Source of the DNA: Euptelea pleiosperma
Lineage: Eukaryota > Streptophyta > Magnoliopsida > Ranunculales > Eupteleaceae
Length of the DNA stretch: 64,000 nt
Assembly: GCA_035048495.1 (NCBI GenBank)
Contig: CM068542.1
Span: 40,143,109 to 40,207,108 of the forward strand
Reading direction: 5' to 3'
Positions 1 through 12,063 of the stretch are shown piece after piece. Every line of letters begins with the position of its first letter. Positions within the stretch are counted from its first letter, which is position 1. A program made the position numbers and the translations under genes. The notes beneath the pieces are model-generated. The model ran no database searches. It saw only the letters and a program-made list of their open reading frames with translations, and was not told the DNA's origin.

Positions 1-3000
1 CCTTTCCCTTAATAACATCTTTAACTACAGACCTGCTAACTGCACTATTTCCAACAGAAGTTAGATCTTCGCGTAGTGGTTTCATGTGGCAAACTCCTTG
101 AGCTGCACAATCATCCACTTGTTCACTTCCCGGATGAGGCACTATATGATCATCACTCCCACCAAACTCATCCCACAAAATATCTTTGAGCTGTAAAACG
201 AATTAAAGCATTTAACTGATAAGTACTGCACAGGTGCCACAAAATGTTCAAAATAATTTATAGAAGAACAATAGAAAGTAGCTAAAAGTTCAAGATTGAA
301 GATTTTAATATAGTCAAGATGCATTCTACTATATTCTCAGGGAGTAGTAGGTATTTAATGTTTCAAAATTTTTGACTGAAGATATAGCTTTAAACAGTCA
401 AATGGCGAAACAGGATTCATGTTGCTGATCCCAAATACTTGGGGTAAGGCATAGATGATGATGATGAAAATATTTGACTGAAGTGTGTGAAACCCCTCAG
501 GAAGAACGTGTGTTTTCCATGATATTACAGTTCGAAAGTTTGAGATGCACAAGATTATGGACCTTCTAGCTAGTGGCATGATAATGTTGCTTGAAATCTT
601 TTGTCCACCCATGTGGGCAGCTTTTTTGCATTTCCATGCTTCATACAAATTACAATACTGGTGTCTTTACTTTCATGGTCAACAGAGCAATTGTAGGCAG
701 TTTTTGCTTTTCCATGCCACATACAAAATTACAATATTGAGTGACAAGTAAATGGAACCTGAACCTACAAACTTGATCAATGCTTCACATTCATAAGAAT
801 ACACCTTAGCTAGGTCTTTATAGCATGAAATTATTACACAGCCTAAAATCTTCAAGGTTTAATCCGATCCTTTTGCAAGATCTTCAACATATATTTGTCT
901 TGAGTATATCTCAATGCATACAGTTGACAATTCCATTCTACTGTTAAAAAACCATGCATGTCATGAGGTTTTTGACTCCCATCCATCTTAAGAGAAATAT
1001 TGAATTATTAGAACCATATTTGCCACCGCTAACACTTCAGAGATTCATGATCTCTTTTGTGTAGGTGAAATTGAATTGAATCAAATAGTACTTAAAAGAT
1101 TTTATTTATCTAATAGTTTAAATTTACAATGAAGGAGAAGTCCATGTGTTATGTAGATGCATTTATGAAGGATACATTATAACATCACCATTATAAACAA
1201 ATTCAGGTAAGTAGAAAGAAGCCATTTGCAATACAAGAGCAACAAGCAGTGCTTTGTTAAACCCATAAGTTTGCAGCCACAATTTTCATCATGTTAGCAA
1301 GCATTTAATATTCATTTTATACCCCAACATAATAGAAAATAGAAGCTAAATGAACTAACCTAGAGCACTAGACACAATAGACCAACTACGCCAAGGGACA
1401 AGCAACGGTAAAAACATAGAAGATAAATGACCTAACCTAGAGCGCTAGCGCATAACACACTCTCGCCTAGTATCATTGCTAGACTAAAGCACTCTAGCAA
1501 ACCCAATCCCAACATCAAGGAGGTTAAAACCTCCAAACTTTCTCTCCACCTATTGTCTTCCTTGTTACCAAGTCCTGAAAATGTAGTAAAAAGAAAGAAC
1601 TTAACTAACAAATTCAGTTATTTGATTAGACAAATATCTTGATCATAAGCATTTTCCCAACAGTTTGGGGTCAGCTGCAAGAGTCCTATTCCTCCATTCA
1701 ATCCTGTCTAAAGCCATCTCCCGTTAAGGCAAGTTTCTTAAAATCTCCTCTCAGAACCTCACTCCATGTTCATTTTGGCCTTTCCCTCGCCCTTTTAGGC
1801 CCTTCGACTCACTCATTCCTCCTCATTGTTGTTGTCATTGGTTTTCTTTGTACATGACCAAACCGTCTCAATCAACTTTCCCTCATTTTGTCACTTATTG
1901 GGGCTACTCCTATATTTTCACGAACATGTTCATTTCTAATTTTGTCTTTCCTTGTCAAACCACATATTCTGCTCTATAAAGCATCATTGGTCTTATTGCC
2001 TTCTTACAAAATTTTCCTTTCAGTTTTGTATGGCACATGTCAATCACATATCACTCCGGAAGCACATCTCCACTTTAGCCACCCTGCTTTAATTCTATGG
2101 GAAACATCCTCCTCCATCTCTCATTCCTTATGAATAATAGAACCAACGTAATGGATTGGTCACTTCAAGGTATCTACTAGTTGTCAATTTTAATTGGTGG
2201 ATCATTTCATGTGCATCCTTACTAAAATTGCATTCCATATACTTCGTCTTATTTTAAAACCTTAAGATTCCAAAGCATTCTCCATCTACCTTATTCCTAC
2301 TCTCGTCAACTAATATTATGTCATCTACAAATAACATACACTAAGGGACCTCATCTTGGATATAAGCAGTTACTTCATTTATGACTAAAGCAAATAGTAT
2401 GGACTTAAGGCTAATCCTTGGTGTAATCCCATTGTGATTGGAAACTCACTTGTCTCACCACCAATTGTTTAAACACTAGTTATTGCTCTCTCATACATAT
2501 CTTTAATGATGTCAATAAATCCATTTGGCCTTGGTGTAATCCCTCTGTGATTGGAAACTCACTTGTCTCACCACCAATTGTTCTAACATTAGTTATTGTT
2601 CCCTCATACATATCTTTAATGATGTCAATACATCCATTTGGGGCTCCCTTCATTCCTAATGCCCACCAAATTATTTTCTGGGGATTATCATATGCTTTTT
2701 CTAAGTCAATAAAGATCACGTGGAGATTCTTCCTCTTTTCTCTATACTTTTCCACCATTTGTCTAAGTAAGAAGATTGCGTCGATGGTCGACCATCTTGA
2801 CATAAAATTTACTTGGTTTTCAGATATCCTTCTCTTTTGCCTTAATCTTTGCTCCATCACCCTTTCCCATAGTTTTATAGTTACTCATAAGTTTGATGCC
2901 ACGATAGTTTGTGTAGCTATGTACGTCTGCCTTTGTTCTTGTATATAGGTACTATAGTACTTCTACATTCATTTGACACTTTTCCTGTTGAATAACTTAG

Positions 3001-5941
3001 TAAGCCAGGACAATCCAATTCCTCCCATGCATTTCGGCACCTCTATTGGGATATCACTTGATCTAAGACCCTACCTGTCTTCATCTTAGCTAAAGCTACT
3101 TTTTCCTTTGATACCCTAATTCTACAAAAGTATGTGTTGAAAATAAACCTCCCACAAACCAGAAAAAAAAATAGAGAGAACCGAAAAGATCAATACCTAA
3201 ACATAACAAATTTATGTGGTTTGGTAGTATGCCTTTGTCCATAGGTAAAAAGAACTCTTTCACTACCTCTGAAGAATTAGGGTTACAATAGTTTCCTCCC
3301 TCTCTCTCTCAATGTACAAGCGAAACCTCAACACCTCTTTAGAGAATATATATAATCTATGGTACAATGAAATACCCAAAGTACACCCAATACAAGTTGT
3401 ACCCAACACATACTGTACGGACAAAAAATGCCCGAGCAGGTGGCAGCCAACTTAGCATGGAACTAGGCCCCCATAAAGTTGTGGCTTAATTAAACAGTAA
3501 ACTTCCTGCATAATAGAAGAAACGTAACACAACAATATGTATATTCTACATTCTCCCTAGTAGTTTCATCTAATCATATGTCCATTATTTTATATTCATT
3601 TACTAATTTATAAGTCCTCCACCTTTCCTTAATTTCTTCATCTTTCACTAAGACTCTCTAGTCGTCTCCCTTAATGCATCTAACATGGTTTATTAGCATT
3701 TCTCTCTCTTGTTCGTGCAAGCTTGTAGACATCTTTCTCACCCTCTCTTGTCCCTGATTTATTATACTATCATATGCTCTATGTTTGGCCACACCACTTT
3801 CTTTGCTTCCTTTTTAACATTTTTATATCTTTCTAAGTTCTCGTTGTTTCTAACCAGTTGTCAAGTCTTGTAATAAATCCTATTTTCTCTAATAGCCTTT
3901 TGAGTTTTGAATCGCATCATTCCACCACCAAGTTTCATTGTGTGTATCATTTTTTCCCTTTAGATTCCCTCAAAGACCTCTTTTGCTACTCTTTTAATAC
4001 ATTTAACCATTACATCCACATCACCATAGTCTCTACTTCACATTCCACATTTCTTTCTTTACAAATTTATATATGAAAGACCACTTTTTCCCCTTTTAAA
4101 TTCCACCACCTTATTCTTGGGCATCTTTTATTTTCATTCCCTCTCTTCCATTTCTTGATGCGAACATCTAAAACCACTAGCCTATGTTGTGTAGTCAGGC
4201 TGTCGGTTGGAAGGACCTTACATCGATTATTTGATTAGACATCTGACAAAGAATATTAGAAGTGAATAGAGCTTGAATAGATCCTCGCCCAAAGACACCA
4301 AAAAAGAAACCAGCAACAAGTTTCAGCTGAACTCTATTGTTATATAATGAAAGCTTTAAAAACTAGCATTTTTTGCCAATCATTGTTCAATAGCCCCTAA
4401 GATCAATAATCCAAGAAGCACTACTATGAACAGAAAGGATATAGAAAGCAAAAGCTAAGATACCCCATTACAAGTAGGTTTGAAGGAAAAGGGTATAACG
4501 GTAGCTGAAGCTCAGAGGCAAGCAATTTCTTGTTTCAACTCATTGATTCCCTCATGAGAATTTGGACAACCATCACTCAATATATAAGAGTTCTAAATAT
4601 TTAAAGTGAGAGTTCCAACAACATCGGATTTTCCATAGTGACATAACCATGCTCATGGTTGTGGAGAACGACCATGCTTATCCCAACAATATTATTGTGC
4701 GTCTCCCAAGGGCACACCATCCACTTTCTCTTGTTCTTATTAACAGCACTCCCCTTACCATGATTACCACCATTACAATCACCCTTATGGGCATTAGGAT
4801 CACATCCTTTCCCTTTAGAGCCTCCTTGGGTGACATGCAGTAATAACCAAGGCTGATCTCTCCAGTGGAGACTAGCTTTCCTCTTGTTGGATATAGAAGA
4901 TGGTAGAAAGATCTACAGGAGTTTCCCAAGCTAATATCTGAATTTAAATCTACTCATATGCAATACAACAGAATAGAAGCTCTTGAATGGTTGGGAACCA
5001 GAATAAGAAGAATTTTCCCACTCCTATCTTCTATAAACTCGAAACATATGTGTTGAACAACATCATACCCCAAACCAAACAATATTATCAAGAAAATCTG
5101 TGCATATATACTTCAATTCAGGCTACAATGCTACATTTACATTGTCTCAAGACTGTATTTGAGGTTGACAATTGCGAAGTAAATTTGAACGGCAGTAAGA
5201 TCAGTTCTCCCTAAGCATGAAAAATTAGTAAAGAACAACTCAATTATTGGCTGAATTAGCTATTTGTACTCGTATATAAGAGCTCGGACATACTAAGACG
5301 CAAAGAATAAAAAATTCAGGCTCGCAAAATTTCAACAAAATGAAGTCAATATAAGCACAAGAATTATAGAAGCCCCCAAAATGTGAGAGACAGTCAAATC
5401 TCTTTGGGGTAGTCAATAATCACATATACAAATAGATGACATGGCTCAGAGACCTGGAAGCATGGGGTTGGTCCATCTTATAACATTTAAGAGGCTAGGT
5501 AAATTCAAAAAAATAGAGATGAGAAAAACCTACAATCAACTCAAAAAGAACCTTAAAGTAATTGAATTACGCAAGTAGATCATGCACTGACCCCCAATAC
5601 ACAGCCAAATAGAATCGAAGGAAGAGATATAACAATATAACCTAGTTGAACTTACCACCTGAGTGTTCACAATTCAAATCCTACCTACCTCGTCTTACAA
5701 AAGAAACAAATTTCTCTAAAGTTCATAAATAAAAAGCAGAAAAGACATGCTTTTCTTCCATTTCAATCTTTTCATCAGGCCAAAACTACAAACGGTTTAA
5801 CGATCAATGCAATAACCAGAAGAACACATTCGATCGCAACAAACTAATATCTACGCTCATAAAACCAAAGTGCAAGCGAGAATATAAACCAAGTAGTAAA
5901 AATATACATAAACAACTAAATAAAAATCCTACCTCATACAT
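1..5941 (-). CDS. LNK1: LNK1-like clock protein, 5' part (3' end outside window)
   Basis: Two coding exons are visible: exon 1 at 5933-5941, only ATG-TAT-GAG (M-Y-E), and exon 2 at 1-190, starting L-K-D-I-L-W-D-E-F and running off the left edge in frame. The junction uses GT at 5932 and AG at 191-192. The joined N-terminus M-Y-E-L-K-D-I-L-W-D-E-F-G-G-S-D-D-H-I-V-P-H-P-G matches the start of plant LNK1 proteins (acidic WDEF, then DDHIVPHPG), followed by spaced QG, KP-RE and VI-GK matches. LNK proteins are nuclear coactivators that lack a DNA-binding domain and work with REVEILLE MYB factors on evening genes (established for the family). The 5.74-kb first intron contains a LINE and an LTR. ATG at 5941 is chosen because an in-frame TGA lies two codons upstream. 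Only 66 residues are in the window, so LNK1 versus a paralogue is inferred. Confidence 0.78.
397..475 (+). mobile_element. RTE-type LINE 3'-end fragment (plus strand)
   Basis: The plus frame reads K-W-R-N-R-I-H-V-A-D-P-K-Y-L-G-stop, the usual C-terminal end of plant RTE LINE ORFs, and is followed directly by a short GATGAT tail. It lies in the LNK1-like intron 1, opposite in strand to the larger LINE remnant at 1640-4190. It is a 5'-truncated copy of about 80 bp. Confidence 0.6.
2416..2641. repeat. 113-bp tandem duplication inside LINE RT
   Basis: A unit starting CCTTGGTGTAATCCC occurs at 2416-2528 and again at 2529-2641 with only a few mismatches. It covers the RT segment around motif B, so the duplication arose in the dead LINE copy after insertion or during its degradation. 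Confidence 0.85.
3135..3534. mobile_element. Solo LTR, copia type, nested in the LINE
   Basis: The 400-bp block starts TGTTGAAAATAAACC and ends GTAACACAACA, giving TGTTG/CAACA termini. The flanks are GTATG (3130-3134) and ATATG (3535-3539), a 5-bp target duplication with one mismatch. A segment reading TTTATGTGGTTTGGT near 3210-3225 resembles the conserved block of many plant copia LTRs. LINE sequence continues on both sides, so the LTR entered the LINE after it had landed. Confidence 0.7.
4191..5932. other. Rest of LNK1-like intron 1
   Basis: AT-rich intron sequence without a recognisable element. Open frames at 4649-4843 and 4678-4929 are short, overlap on opposite strands and resemble nothing I know. 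Confidence 0.5.
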
Positions 5942-7155
5942 CGATCAGTCTGACACTCCTCCAAAATCCTCTACCCAGCACTAAACATACACACAACTAT
6001 CGATCGGATCTCATGTTTAAACATATAAAACTCCCGTCGATCTCCAATCGCGGAATGGAAGAAAACCACTAATCCTTCCTTCAATCACAGAAACCCTTAC
6101 TGAAACCCCAAAATAAAAGAAGCTCCAAACAAGAATGACTTCTTCAGTTTAACGGTATAGCAGCAACTCAGAAATATAAATCTTCAAGAGCTAAACAAGC
6201 ATGTTCAGTTTAGGGTTTACCAGAAAAAACCGCTCTCCACAAAACCACTTGCCGGAAAACCAGATAAAGGAGCCGGAAATCCAGATAAGGAGATTCCGAG
6301 CAACATAAACCACCGAAAAACCCGAACCGATTTCCCTAAATTCAAATCGCCGGGGATTATTCGTAGGTTCCTGGCTCTTCCGTCGTCTCGAACGAGGTTT
6401 TATTTTTTTTTAATAATAAATAAAAAAGAGGGTTAGGCAAGGAGCTGACATGTGGCAATTGAGATCAAAACAATAGCTGTAGAGTGAGCAGACAGGAAAC
6501 ATAATCAGAACTGGTGGACGAGAGAGAGGGACGTGATCCGATCAGTTCCTGGATTCTTATTGGCTCACTCAATCACTTTACGTTTATGTGGTCGACGCGT
6601 GTCCTGGGACCGCACGTTGGAAAACCTGTGGTGGAGAGCGCACATGGTGTCACGTAGTGCTGACTGTGCTGTTCGTTTTTTTTATGCTTAAACAACCTCG
6701 TATATTAATGTTTTCTTGGCCAAGTGCCGACCACCTGCCTTTTCTTTTCTTTTTTATTGCACAGTTATTCATGTGGCGCTATTTTCAACTTACCGCGTCT
6801 TTTTCGAAAAAGTATAAAAATAACGCGATATTTTGGATTGATCTCCTGTTTTCTTTTCTCGAAAAGTGTTTCTGCAGTGACATTCCAGAGCTACTCACTG
6901 TATTTTGTGTGGCTTTCCTGCTGACTTAGCCAATGCAGCCCGTCCAACTGATACAAGATTTTCTGGATTAACCACGTGGATGACTCCCTTGTCCATGTCA
7001 TCCTAAACCCCATCACACATTGTATGTTTCCCTACAAAAAATCTTAGCCACTACGTGATGTGTACAGGGCTGAAAATCAGCCACATGGCGAGATGCTGAG
7101 TTAGCAGAACATGTGGACCCTTTGAGTTCATTACCACAACCTCATCTGCCACGTG
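5942..7155 (-). promoter_or_regulatory. Leader and promoter region of the LNK1-like gene
   Basis: The stretch from 5942 to about 6380 reads as a transcribed leader on the minus strand, ending near a T-rich tract at 6400. Further out there are two perfect CACGTG G-boxes, at 6973-6978 and 7150-7155. G-boxes bind PIF/HY5/ABF-type bZIP and bHLH factors, which fits a light- or clock-regulated gene, but function here is inferred. I found no coding exon; open frames at 6588-6929 show no family resemblance. Confidence 0.4.
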
Positions 7156-7300
7156 TAGACACTCTTATCCTCATCGGCCATTGATTCATCTTCTATGTGG
7201 GTACACCAAAATACTCTTATCCTCATCAACCATTGATTCATCTTCTATATGGGTACACCAAAATGGGTGTCAAAAATGGGGTCAAAATGGATGTCCCTCG
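7155..7300. repeat. Family-D MITE fragment, tandemly doubled
   Basis: The family-D end word (CCATTGATTCATCTTCTAT followed by GGGTACACC) occurs twice, at a 52-bp period (units starting 7161 and 7213). The rest of the MITE is missing, so this is a broken, locally duplicated end. Confidence 0.6.
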
Positions 7301-7867
7301 AGCCCTAGGTTCATTTGCAGGAAAAATGGATTCCTTAGAACGCTCTAACAAAATACGTTTCCTCGGATCAAATTTTTACATTTTTTTGTAACTATAAAAC
7401 TGAAATTAACATTAGTTTGGTTTTTTTTTATGACCAGTAATGAAGTACAAATCCCGACGGTTGAGCCACTCCCATTCCTCTCGCTTTCAGTGGACAGACC
7501 AATCAATGAGTATGTGTGACCCTCCCTTAGTCAGTGGTGGTCCTTTTAAAGTAAAAAAAAACACGGGTTTGGGCGACCTCTTGCCTCTATTTCCAGCTGG
7601 CGAAGGACAGGTTGGGAGATGTGATTCAAGTAGTTTTTAGAAATATCGATGAAATGACATGAAAAGTAATTAAGTTGTTATTAAGGGGCTGTTTTAAAAA
7701 TATGAAAGAAATGACAAAAAAAAGTAATTAAGTTGTTATCAAAGGGTTATTTTGCAAATATAAAAATAATGGCATGGTAAATACTTGAGTCATTGTCAAA
7801 AGACTATTGAAAATATGAATAATGTCATAGGAAGCAATTAAATATTTAAACAGGGTCAGTACTGGGG
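7301..7867. other. Intergenic, no element recognised
   Basis: Contains a weak two- to three-fold local repeat (AATTAAGTTGTTAT near 7669-7740) and no coding signal. Confidence 0.4.
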
Positions 7868-8185
7868 GATAACCATTTGGTACCGACGTAGAAGATGAAT
7901 CAGTGACTGATTTTGGGTGAGGATGATATCTATGGTGAGGAGATCATCCTCACAAAAATTCAAATCATTCCGAAGTCCATAAACTGATTTAGAAGTTGAA
8001 GAATTATGGACCGTCTATTTTTACCGTGTAACATGAAAACCACATTTGATGGGGTTAGAAATTTCAGAATGGGCTGATTTTTTGTAGGGGTGATCTAAAT
8101 GGTGAGGAGATCATCCTCACCAAAAATCAGCCATTGATTCATCTTCTATGTCGGCTACACCACAATGGTTGTCCCCCAATCCCAA
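7868..8185. mobile_element. Family-D Mutator-like MITE
   Basis: Inverted arms: GGGGGATAACCATTTGG at the left and its near-complement CAATGGTTGTCCCCC at the right, both followed inward by the GAAGATGAATC and CTGATTTT words. The interior holds GATCATCCTCAC hairpin sequence and a unique block. It belongs with the copies at 27705, 29485, 47270 and 50668. Exact ends are uncertain. Confidence 0.65.
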
Positions 8186-9220
8186 CCCTTTAAGCAGAGC
8201 TTTTAAGTTTCTTGAAATCAAATATCAATTTGCCATAATAATGGGTGAGTCCCACTGACAGCTAAGGGCCATTGAATGAACGATTAGAGCTTAGGTCTTA
8301 TTCTTTTTTTTATAGGCAACTTATAGGTGCCTAGGTGAACGTCGTGTGGTTTGATAGGCAAGTTTTTTGCTTTAAATATAGTAGAAGATGAATAATCTAA
8401 ACTTTGAATCTTCTAAATCGTAAGGATTTTTTAAAAATCCTTGTACTTGGACATGTAATGCTTGTGAGGCTAGGTGGGACCTACCATTCAATTACTACCA
8501 TCCTATTGTCAGAAAACTCTAATTGAATGACCATGCCCTTATTAACCGCATTGTTTAGAATGGCTAAGAAAATGTATTGAATCTAATCTGAAACATTCAA
8601 CCACTAAAATGGAAGGGTATGATTATTCGGTTGAAACAAAGAACAAATGAATGGTGGGTCCCATCCACACTGTATAAGTGCAAGTGCAATGCTACTATTT
8701 GAGCAATACAAGTATCACTTGGCCCCTCCTCTAGTTTAAAGAATACAAAAGAAGCAAAATATGAGTATTTTTGGGATATTGGGGTTTAGCCTGAGACACG
8801 CAAGAAGGGTTTTCGTCCATTAATAAGTAGAATAGAAGAAGGATTAAAATGTATTTTTATTATATTTTGATGGTTTTTTTTTTTTTTTTTTACGAAAACA
8901 ACACTCAACTCTGCTCCAAACGTTTCCACTCTCTTAAAATAACTCTTCTCCATTCTATTTCCGTTTTTTTTAAGGAATAGTCTCTCGCACATGTGCCTTT
9001 CACACGTAACGTTAAAATTAGGGGAGTGTGAGACACCATTGACAACTTTTTCTAATGTGGTATTATGATTTCTTTTGGAAGTGATAAAACTACTTTTACC
9101 TTTTTCAAACATTGCTTCTAGTGTAAGTTTTTATCTGAAAATACCAATTTGCCTTCTAACTTACAATTTTCCTAAGTTTTCCCAATCACTCTTTGTCACA
9201 TGACAAAAATAGAAGGTTTA
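8186..9220. other. Intergenic, AT-rich, nothing recognised
   Basis: Includes a T-tract around 8874-8892. The 8786-9112 minus frame shows no family features and is probably chance. Confidence 0.4.
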
Positions 9221-9640
9221 GGGGGTGTTTGGATCACCATTTTTCAAAAAATATTTATTTAAAGAAATTACTTTTCTGAAAATATATTTTTGAAAATATG
9301 TTTTTCTTAAAAAAAGTCATTGGGATCATCATGAATTCAAAATGTCTTTATCTTCTCTTAGTGGCCCCACCACTATAATGTCTTTATTTTTTTGGAATGC
9401 GACTTCTACCAAAAACTGTTTCTTTGTTTATTATGTTCATTGAGCTAGCAAATTTTAAAAAAAGTATTTTTTTTACTTGAAAAATAGTTATAAAATGACT
9501 TTTTGGCTTGAAAAATATATATTTTATGGAATAAATACTTTTTAAAAAATGGCAATCCAAACAATCTATTATTTTGAAAAAGGACTTTTTGTAGAAAAAA
9601 AGACTTTTCCAAGTCCAAAAATGACAATCCAAACACCACC
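9221..9640. mobile_element. hAT-like MITE
   Basis: The termini GGTGTTTGGATCACCATTTT and AATGACAATCCAAACACC are inverted repeats of the GTTTGGAT type seen in plant hAT MITEs. The ~420-bp interior is AT-rich and noncoding. I could not define an 8-bp target duplication. Confidence 0.55.
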
Positions 9641-9824
9641 TTAATTTCCCTCACTTTTATTTTTCTTCAAAAACCCTCGTTCACTAAGAGTTCTATAATA
9701 AATAGTGGGAAAAGAAGGATTGGAGAAGAAATTGTACCCTCCTTATTTGTCTCTATTCTTTTTTAATTAATTAAAGGCTGAAATTATCATATTTAAAATT
9801 TAAATCTACCCGCTACATGGAGAG

Positions 9825-10860
9825 TAGGTGTACTCAATTTAACTTACGAAAATTTCTAAAACGAAAACTAAATTTAATTTATTTACAAAAACAAAAATAA
9901 TTTTTGAAAATTCCAAAAAAAGTAACTAAACGCTCTTTAAAAAAACGTCTGCCGTGACAGACAGTCTAACAGACGCTCTTTTAAAGAGCATTTGTAACAG
10001 ACAAACGCTTTTTAAAAAAGCGTTAAATGTGGTTTTTAAGTTGCACGGTAAAAATCGACGGTACGTAATTCTTCAACTTCTAAACCAGTCTATGAATATC
10101 AGAATGATTTGATTTTTCGTGAGGATGATCTCCTCACCATAGAGATCATCCTCACCAAAAATCAGTCATTGATTCATCTATGTGGGTACGCCAAAATGGG
10201 TGTACCACATGGATGCAATAGGAGCCACGTGGCACTCTTATAATACTCTGACCGTATGGATGTTTTTTCAATCCCTATATGGACCCACAAACAAAAAAAT
10301 CAGCTTGATTTGTGATTTCAAACCTTTGGATCTTTGGTCAATATTGCTCAAATTTCGCACGGTTAAAATCAACCCATGAAAACAATTCCAATCCAACGCC
10401 TAGAAATCACTAATCGGACTGATTTTTGGTTTGTAGGTCCACCTAATGATTGCCCAAACATCTATACGGTCAGAGTTCTCTAAGAGTGTTCCATGTGGCT
10501 CTTATTGTGCCCTGTCATTGGCCTTAATGACATGGCCCTGTCATCAAAGTTTTATTCGGCGCTGACGGTATGGATGTTTTACCATCTGTCAGGGAGAAAC
10601 GCTCTTTAAAAGAGCGTTTATTTCTTACAGATGCTTTTTAAAAGAGCATCTGTCAGGGAGAAACGTTCTTTTAAAGAGCATTTATTTCTGACAGATGCTC
10701 TTTTAATGAGCGTCTGTCAAAAAAAGATTTGACTTTTAGAAAACGCATATTTAAAGTGCGTTTAGTTACTTTTTTTGGAAATTTACGAAAGATATTTTTA
10801 TTTTTGTAAATACATTAAATTTTTTTTTCTTTTAAGAAATTTTTTGTATAACTTATGGAG
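9825..10860. mobile_element. Fold-back element with nested palindromes and two inserted MITEs
   Basis: The left arm (about 9830-9945, ending CCAAAAAAAGTAACTAAACG) is the inverted copy of the right arm (about 10745-10860, starting CGTTTAGTTACTTTTTTTGG), with homology extending more than 100 bp outward. Inside the right arm lie four consecutive palindromes: 10597-10619 and 10661-10683 (AAACG type), and 10628-10652 and 10691-10717 (CAGATGC type). The centre is occupied by half of a family-D MITE (10025-10205) and a family-A MITE (to 10557). Superfamily unknown. Confidence 0.65.
10209..10557. mobile_element. Family-A Mutator-like MITE, left end truncated
   Basis: It carries both family-A arms: GAGCCACGTGGCACTCTTA then GACCGTATGGATGTTTT on the left, and CGGTCAGAGTTCTCTAAGA then TGGCTC on the right. 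The right terminus CATCAAAGTTTTATTC matches the GAGTAAAACTTTGATG family end. The left terminus is lost where it abuts a family-D fragment. Confidence 0.65.
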
Positions 10861-11320
10861 TCATGACCATTTGGTGCTGTTATATAAAGTTGCCTTTAAA
10901 AAGCATTTGTTGTAGTCTAAAAGTTTTGAACCCAAGACTTACTGGTTTGTTGCTTTTTGAACTTTTTGTCTCTTCCTAATACAATTCTACAAACTTTATA
11001 AAAGATTTGAATAAAATTATAGAAGAAAACTTTAGTCGTTTTTTTGTAAGTGTGTGTATAATTACTAAAATTTTAGTCCCACATTGCTTAGGAGTCTAAA
11101 TTTTTTTGAGCACATATATGTGAGGAAAGTTGAGCCTAGCTGGTGGAGACCTTGGGTTTTTCAATTTTGTACCCCATTGGTACAGCTCTACACAATAAAA
11201 AAAATAATACACGTGTGTATGCCACATCGGGCTAAGTTGTGGGCTCTAAAGAATTATTTATCTTTTTATACATCTTCTTTTCTTCTAGAGTACACTACGT
11301 CGAGTTCAACAGAAACTTTG
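10861..11320. repeat. Family-F repeat fragment
   Basis: Phrases such as AAAAGTTTTGAACCCAAGAC, ACTTTATAAAAGATTTGAAT and a line ending in a cacgtgtgta-type run recur in degenerate form at 18370-18560 and 19090-19340. This is probably an old LTR-derived repeat; the type is not determined. Confidence 0.4.
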
Positions 11321-11726
11321 GAGTAAAACTTCTATCACAGCGTTCTGACAGATGCTTCTGTCACAATGCAAAACATAGGCCACATGGCACACTCTTAGTG
11401 GATGCTGACTGTATGGATGTTTGGCCAGTCCCTCAGTGGACCTCTAAACCAAAAATCAGCTTGATTAGTGATTTCTAAGTGATTCGATCGAAGTTATTTT
11501 CATGGGTTTATTTTAACGGCAAGAATTCGAGCATTATTGAGCGTTACTTGGGTGCAAAGATCTAAAGGTTGTAAATCACTAATCAGGCTGATTTTTGGTT
11601 TATAGGTCAACCGAGGGACTGGCCGAACATCCACACAGTCAGCGTCCAATAAGAGTATGCCACGTGGCATGTGTTTTGCATTGTGATAGAAGCATATGTC
11701 AGAACGCTGTGATAGAAGTTTTACTC
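11321..11726. mobile_element. Family-A Mutator-like MITE
   Basis: Starts GAGTAAAACTTCTATCACAG and ends with its inverse, GTGATAGAAGTTTTACTC. The subterminal parts carry the family-A words GGATGTTTGGCC and GGCTGATTTTTGG (11586). A 28-bp end segment including TTTTACTC and the flank GAACTAATGCATAA is repeated once more just outside (to about 11768). A clear 9-bp target duplication was not found. Confidence 0.7.
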
Positions 11727-12063
11727 GAACTAATGCATAATAGAAGTTTTACTCGAACTAATGCATAATTTTGACTAAGGGAAGCATGCGGAGCGTTGGA
11801 ATGTTCCAAAAATTGGGGCTGGATAAATTGAAATGACATTTGGATTAACAAAAAAAACTTAATAAAACTAATGCACAAAAAATGTGATTTTTGAGGATTG
11901 GTGCATTCCATGTACCAATAGTCGTGCAAGCCAAATGATGGATAACTCATTTTCCAAGGATTTAGTTTATCCAGGCATCCTAGCATTCAAGCTTATTCGT
12001 TGTAGTAGGAACTGAACTGTAAAAATAGAGATTATAAAGCTAAAATTAAGTTCTTATGACGAC

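Larger units (their letters stand above)
1640..4190 (-). mobile_element. Degenerate RTE-type LINE in LNK1 intron 1
   Basis: Minus-strand reading gives, from 5' to 3': an endonuclease-to-RT linker near 3870-3920 (W-W-N-D-A-I-Q), RT motif A as F-I-D-L-E-K-A-Y-D inside the 2480-2860 frame, motif B as L-H-Q-G near 2540, motif C as F-V-D-D at 2320-2331, and the C-terminal I-E-W-R-N-R-T-L-A-A-D-P-K at about 1650-1690. This order and wording fit plant RTE LINEs. Stops and frame breaks occur throughout (for example a TAG just before motif C), so it is dead. It is interrupted by an LTR at 3135-3534 and carries a 113-bp internal tandem duplication. It lies on the same strand as the host gene. Confidence 0.8.

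Noticed and set aside
6588..6929. 113-codon plus-strand frame upstream of LNK1
   Set aside because: No domain, hydrophobic chance composition, and it lies in promoter sequence with no plausible splice or family match.
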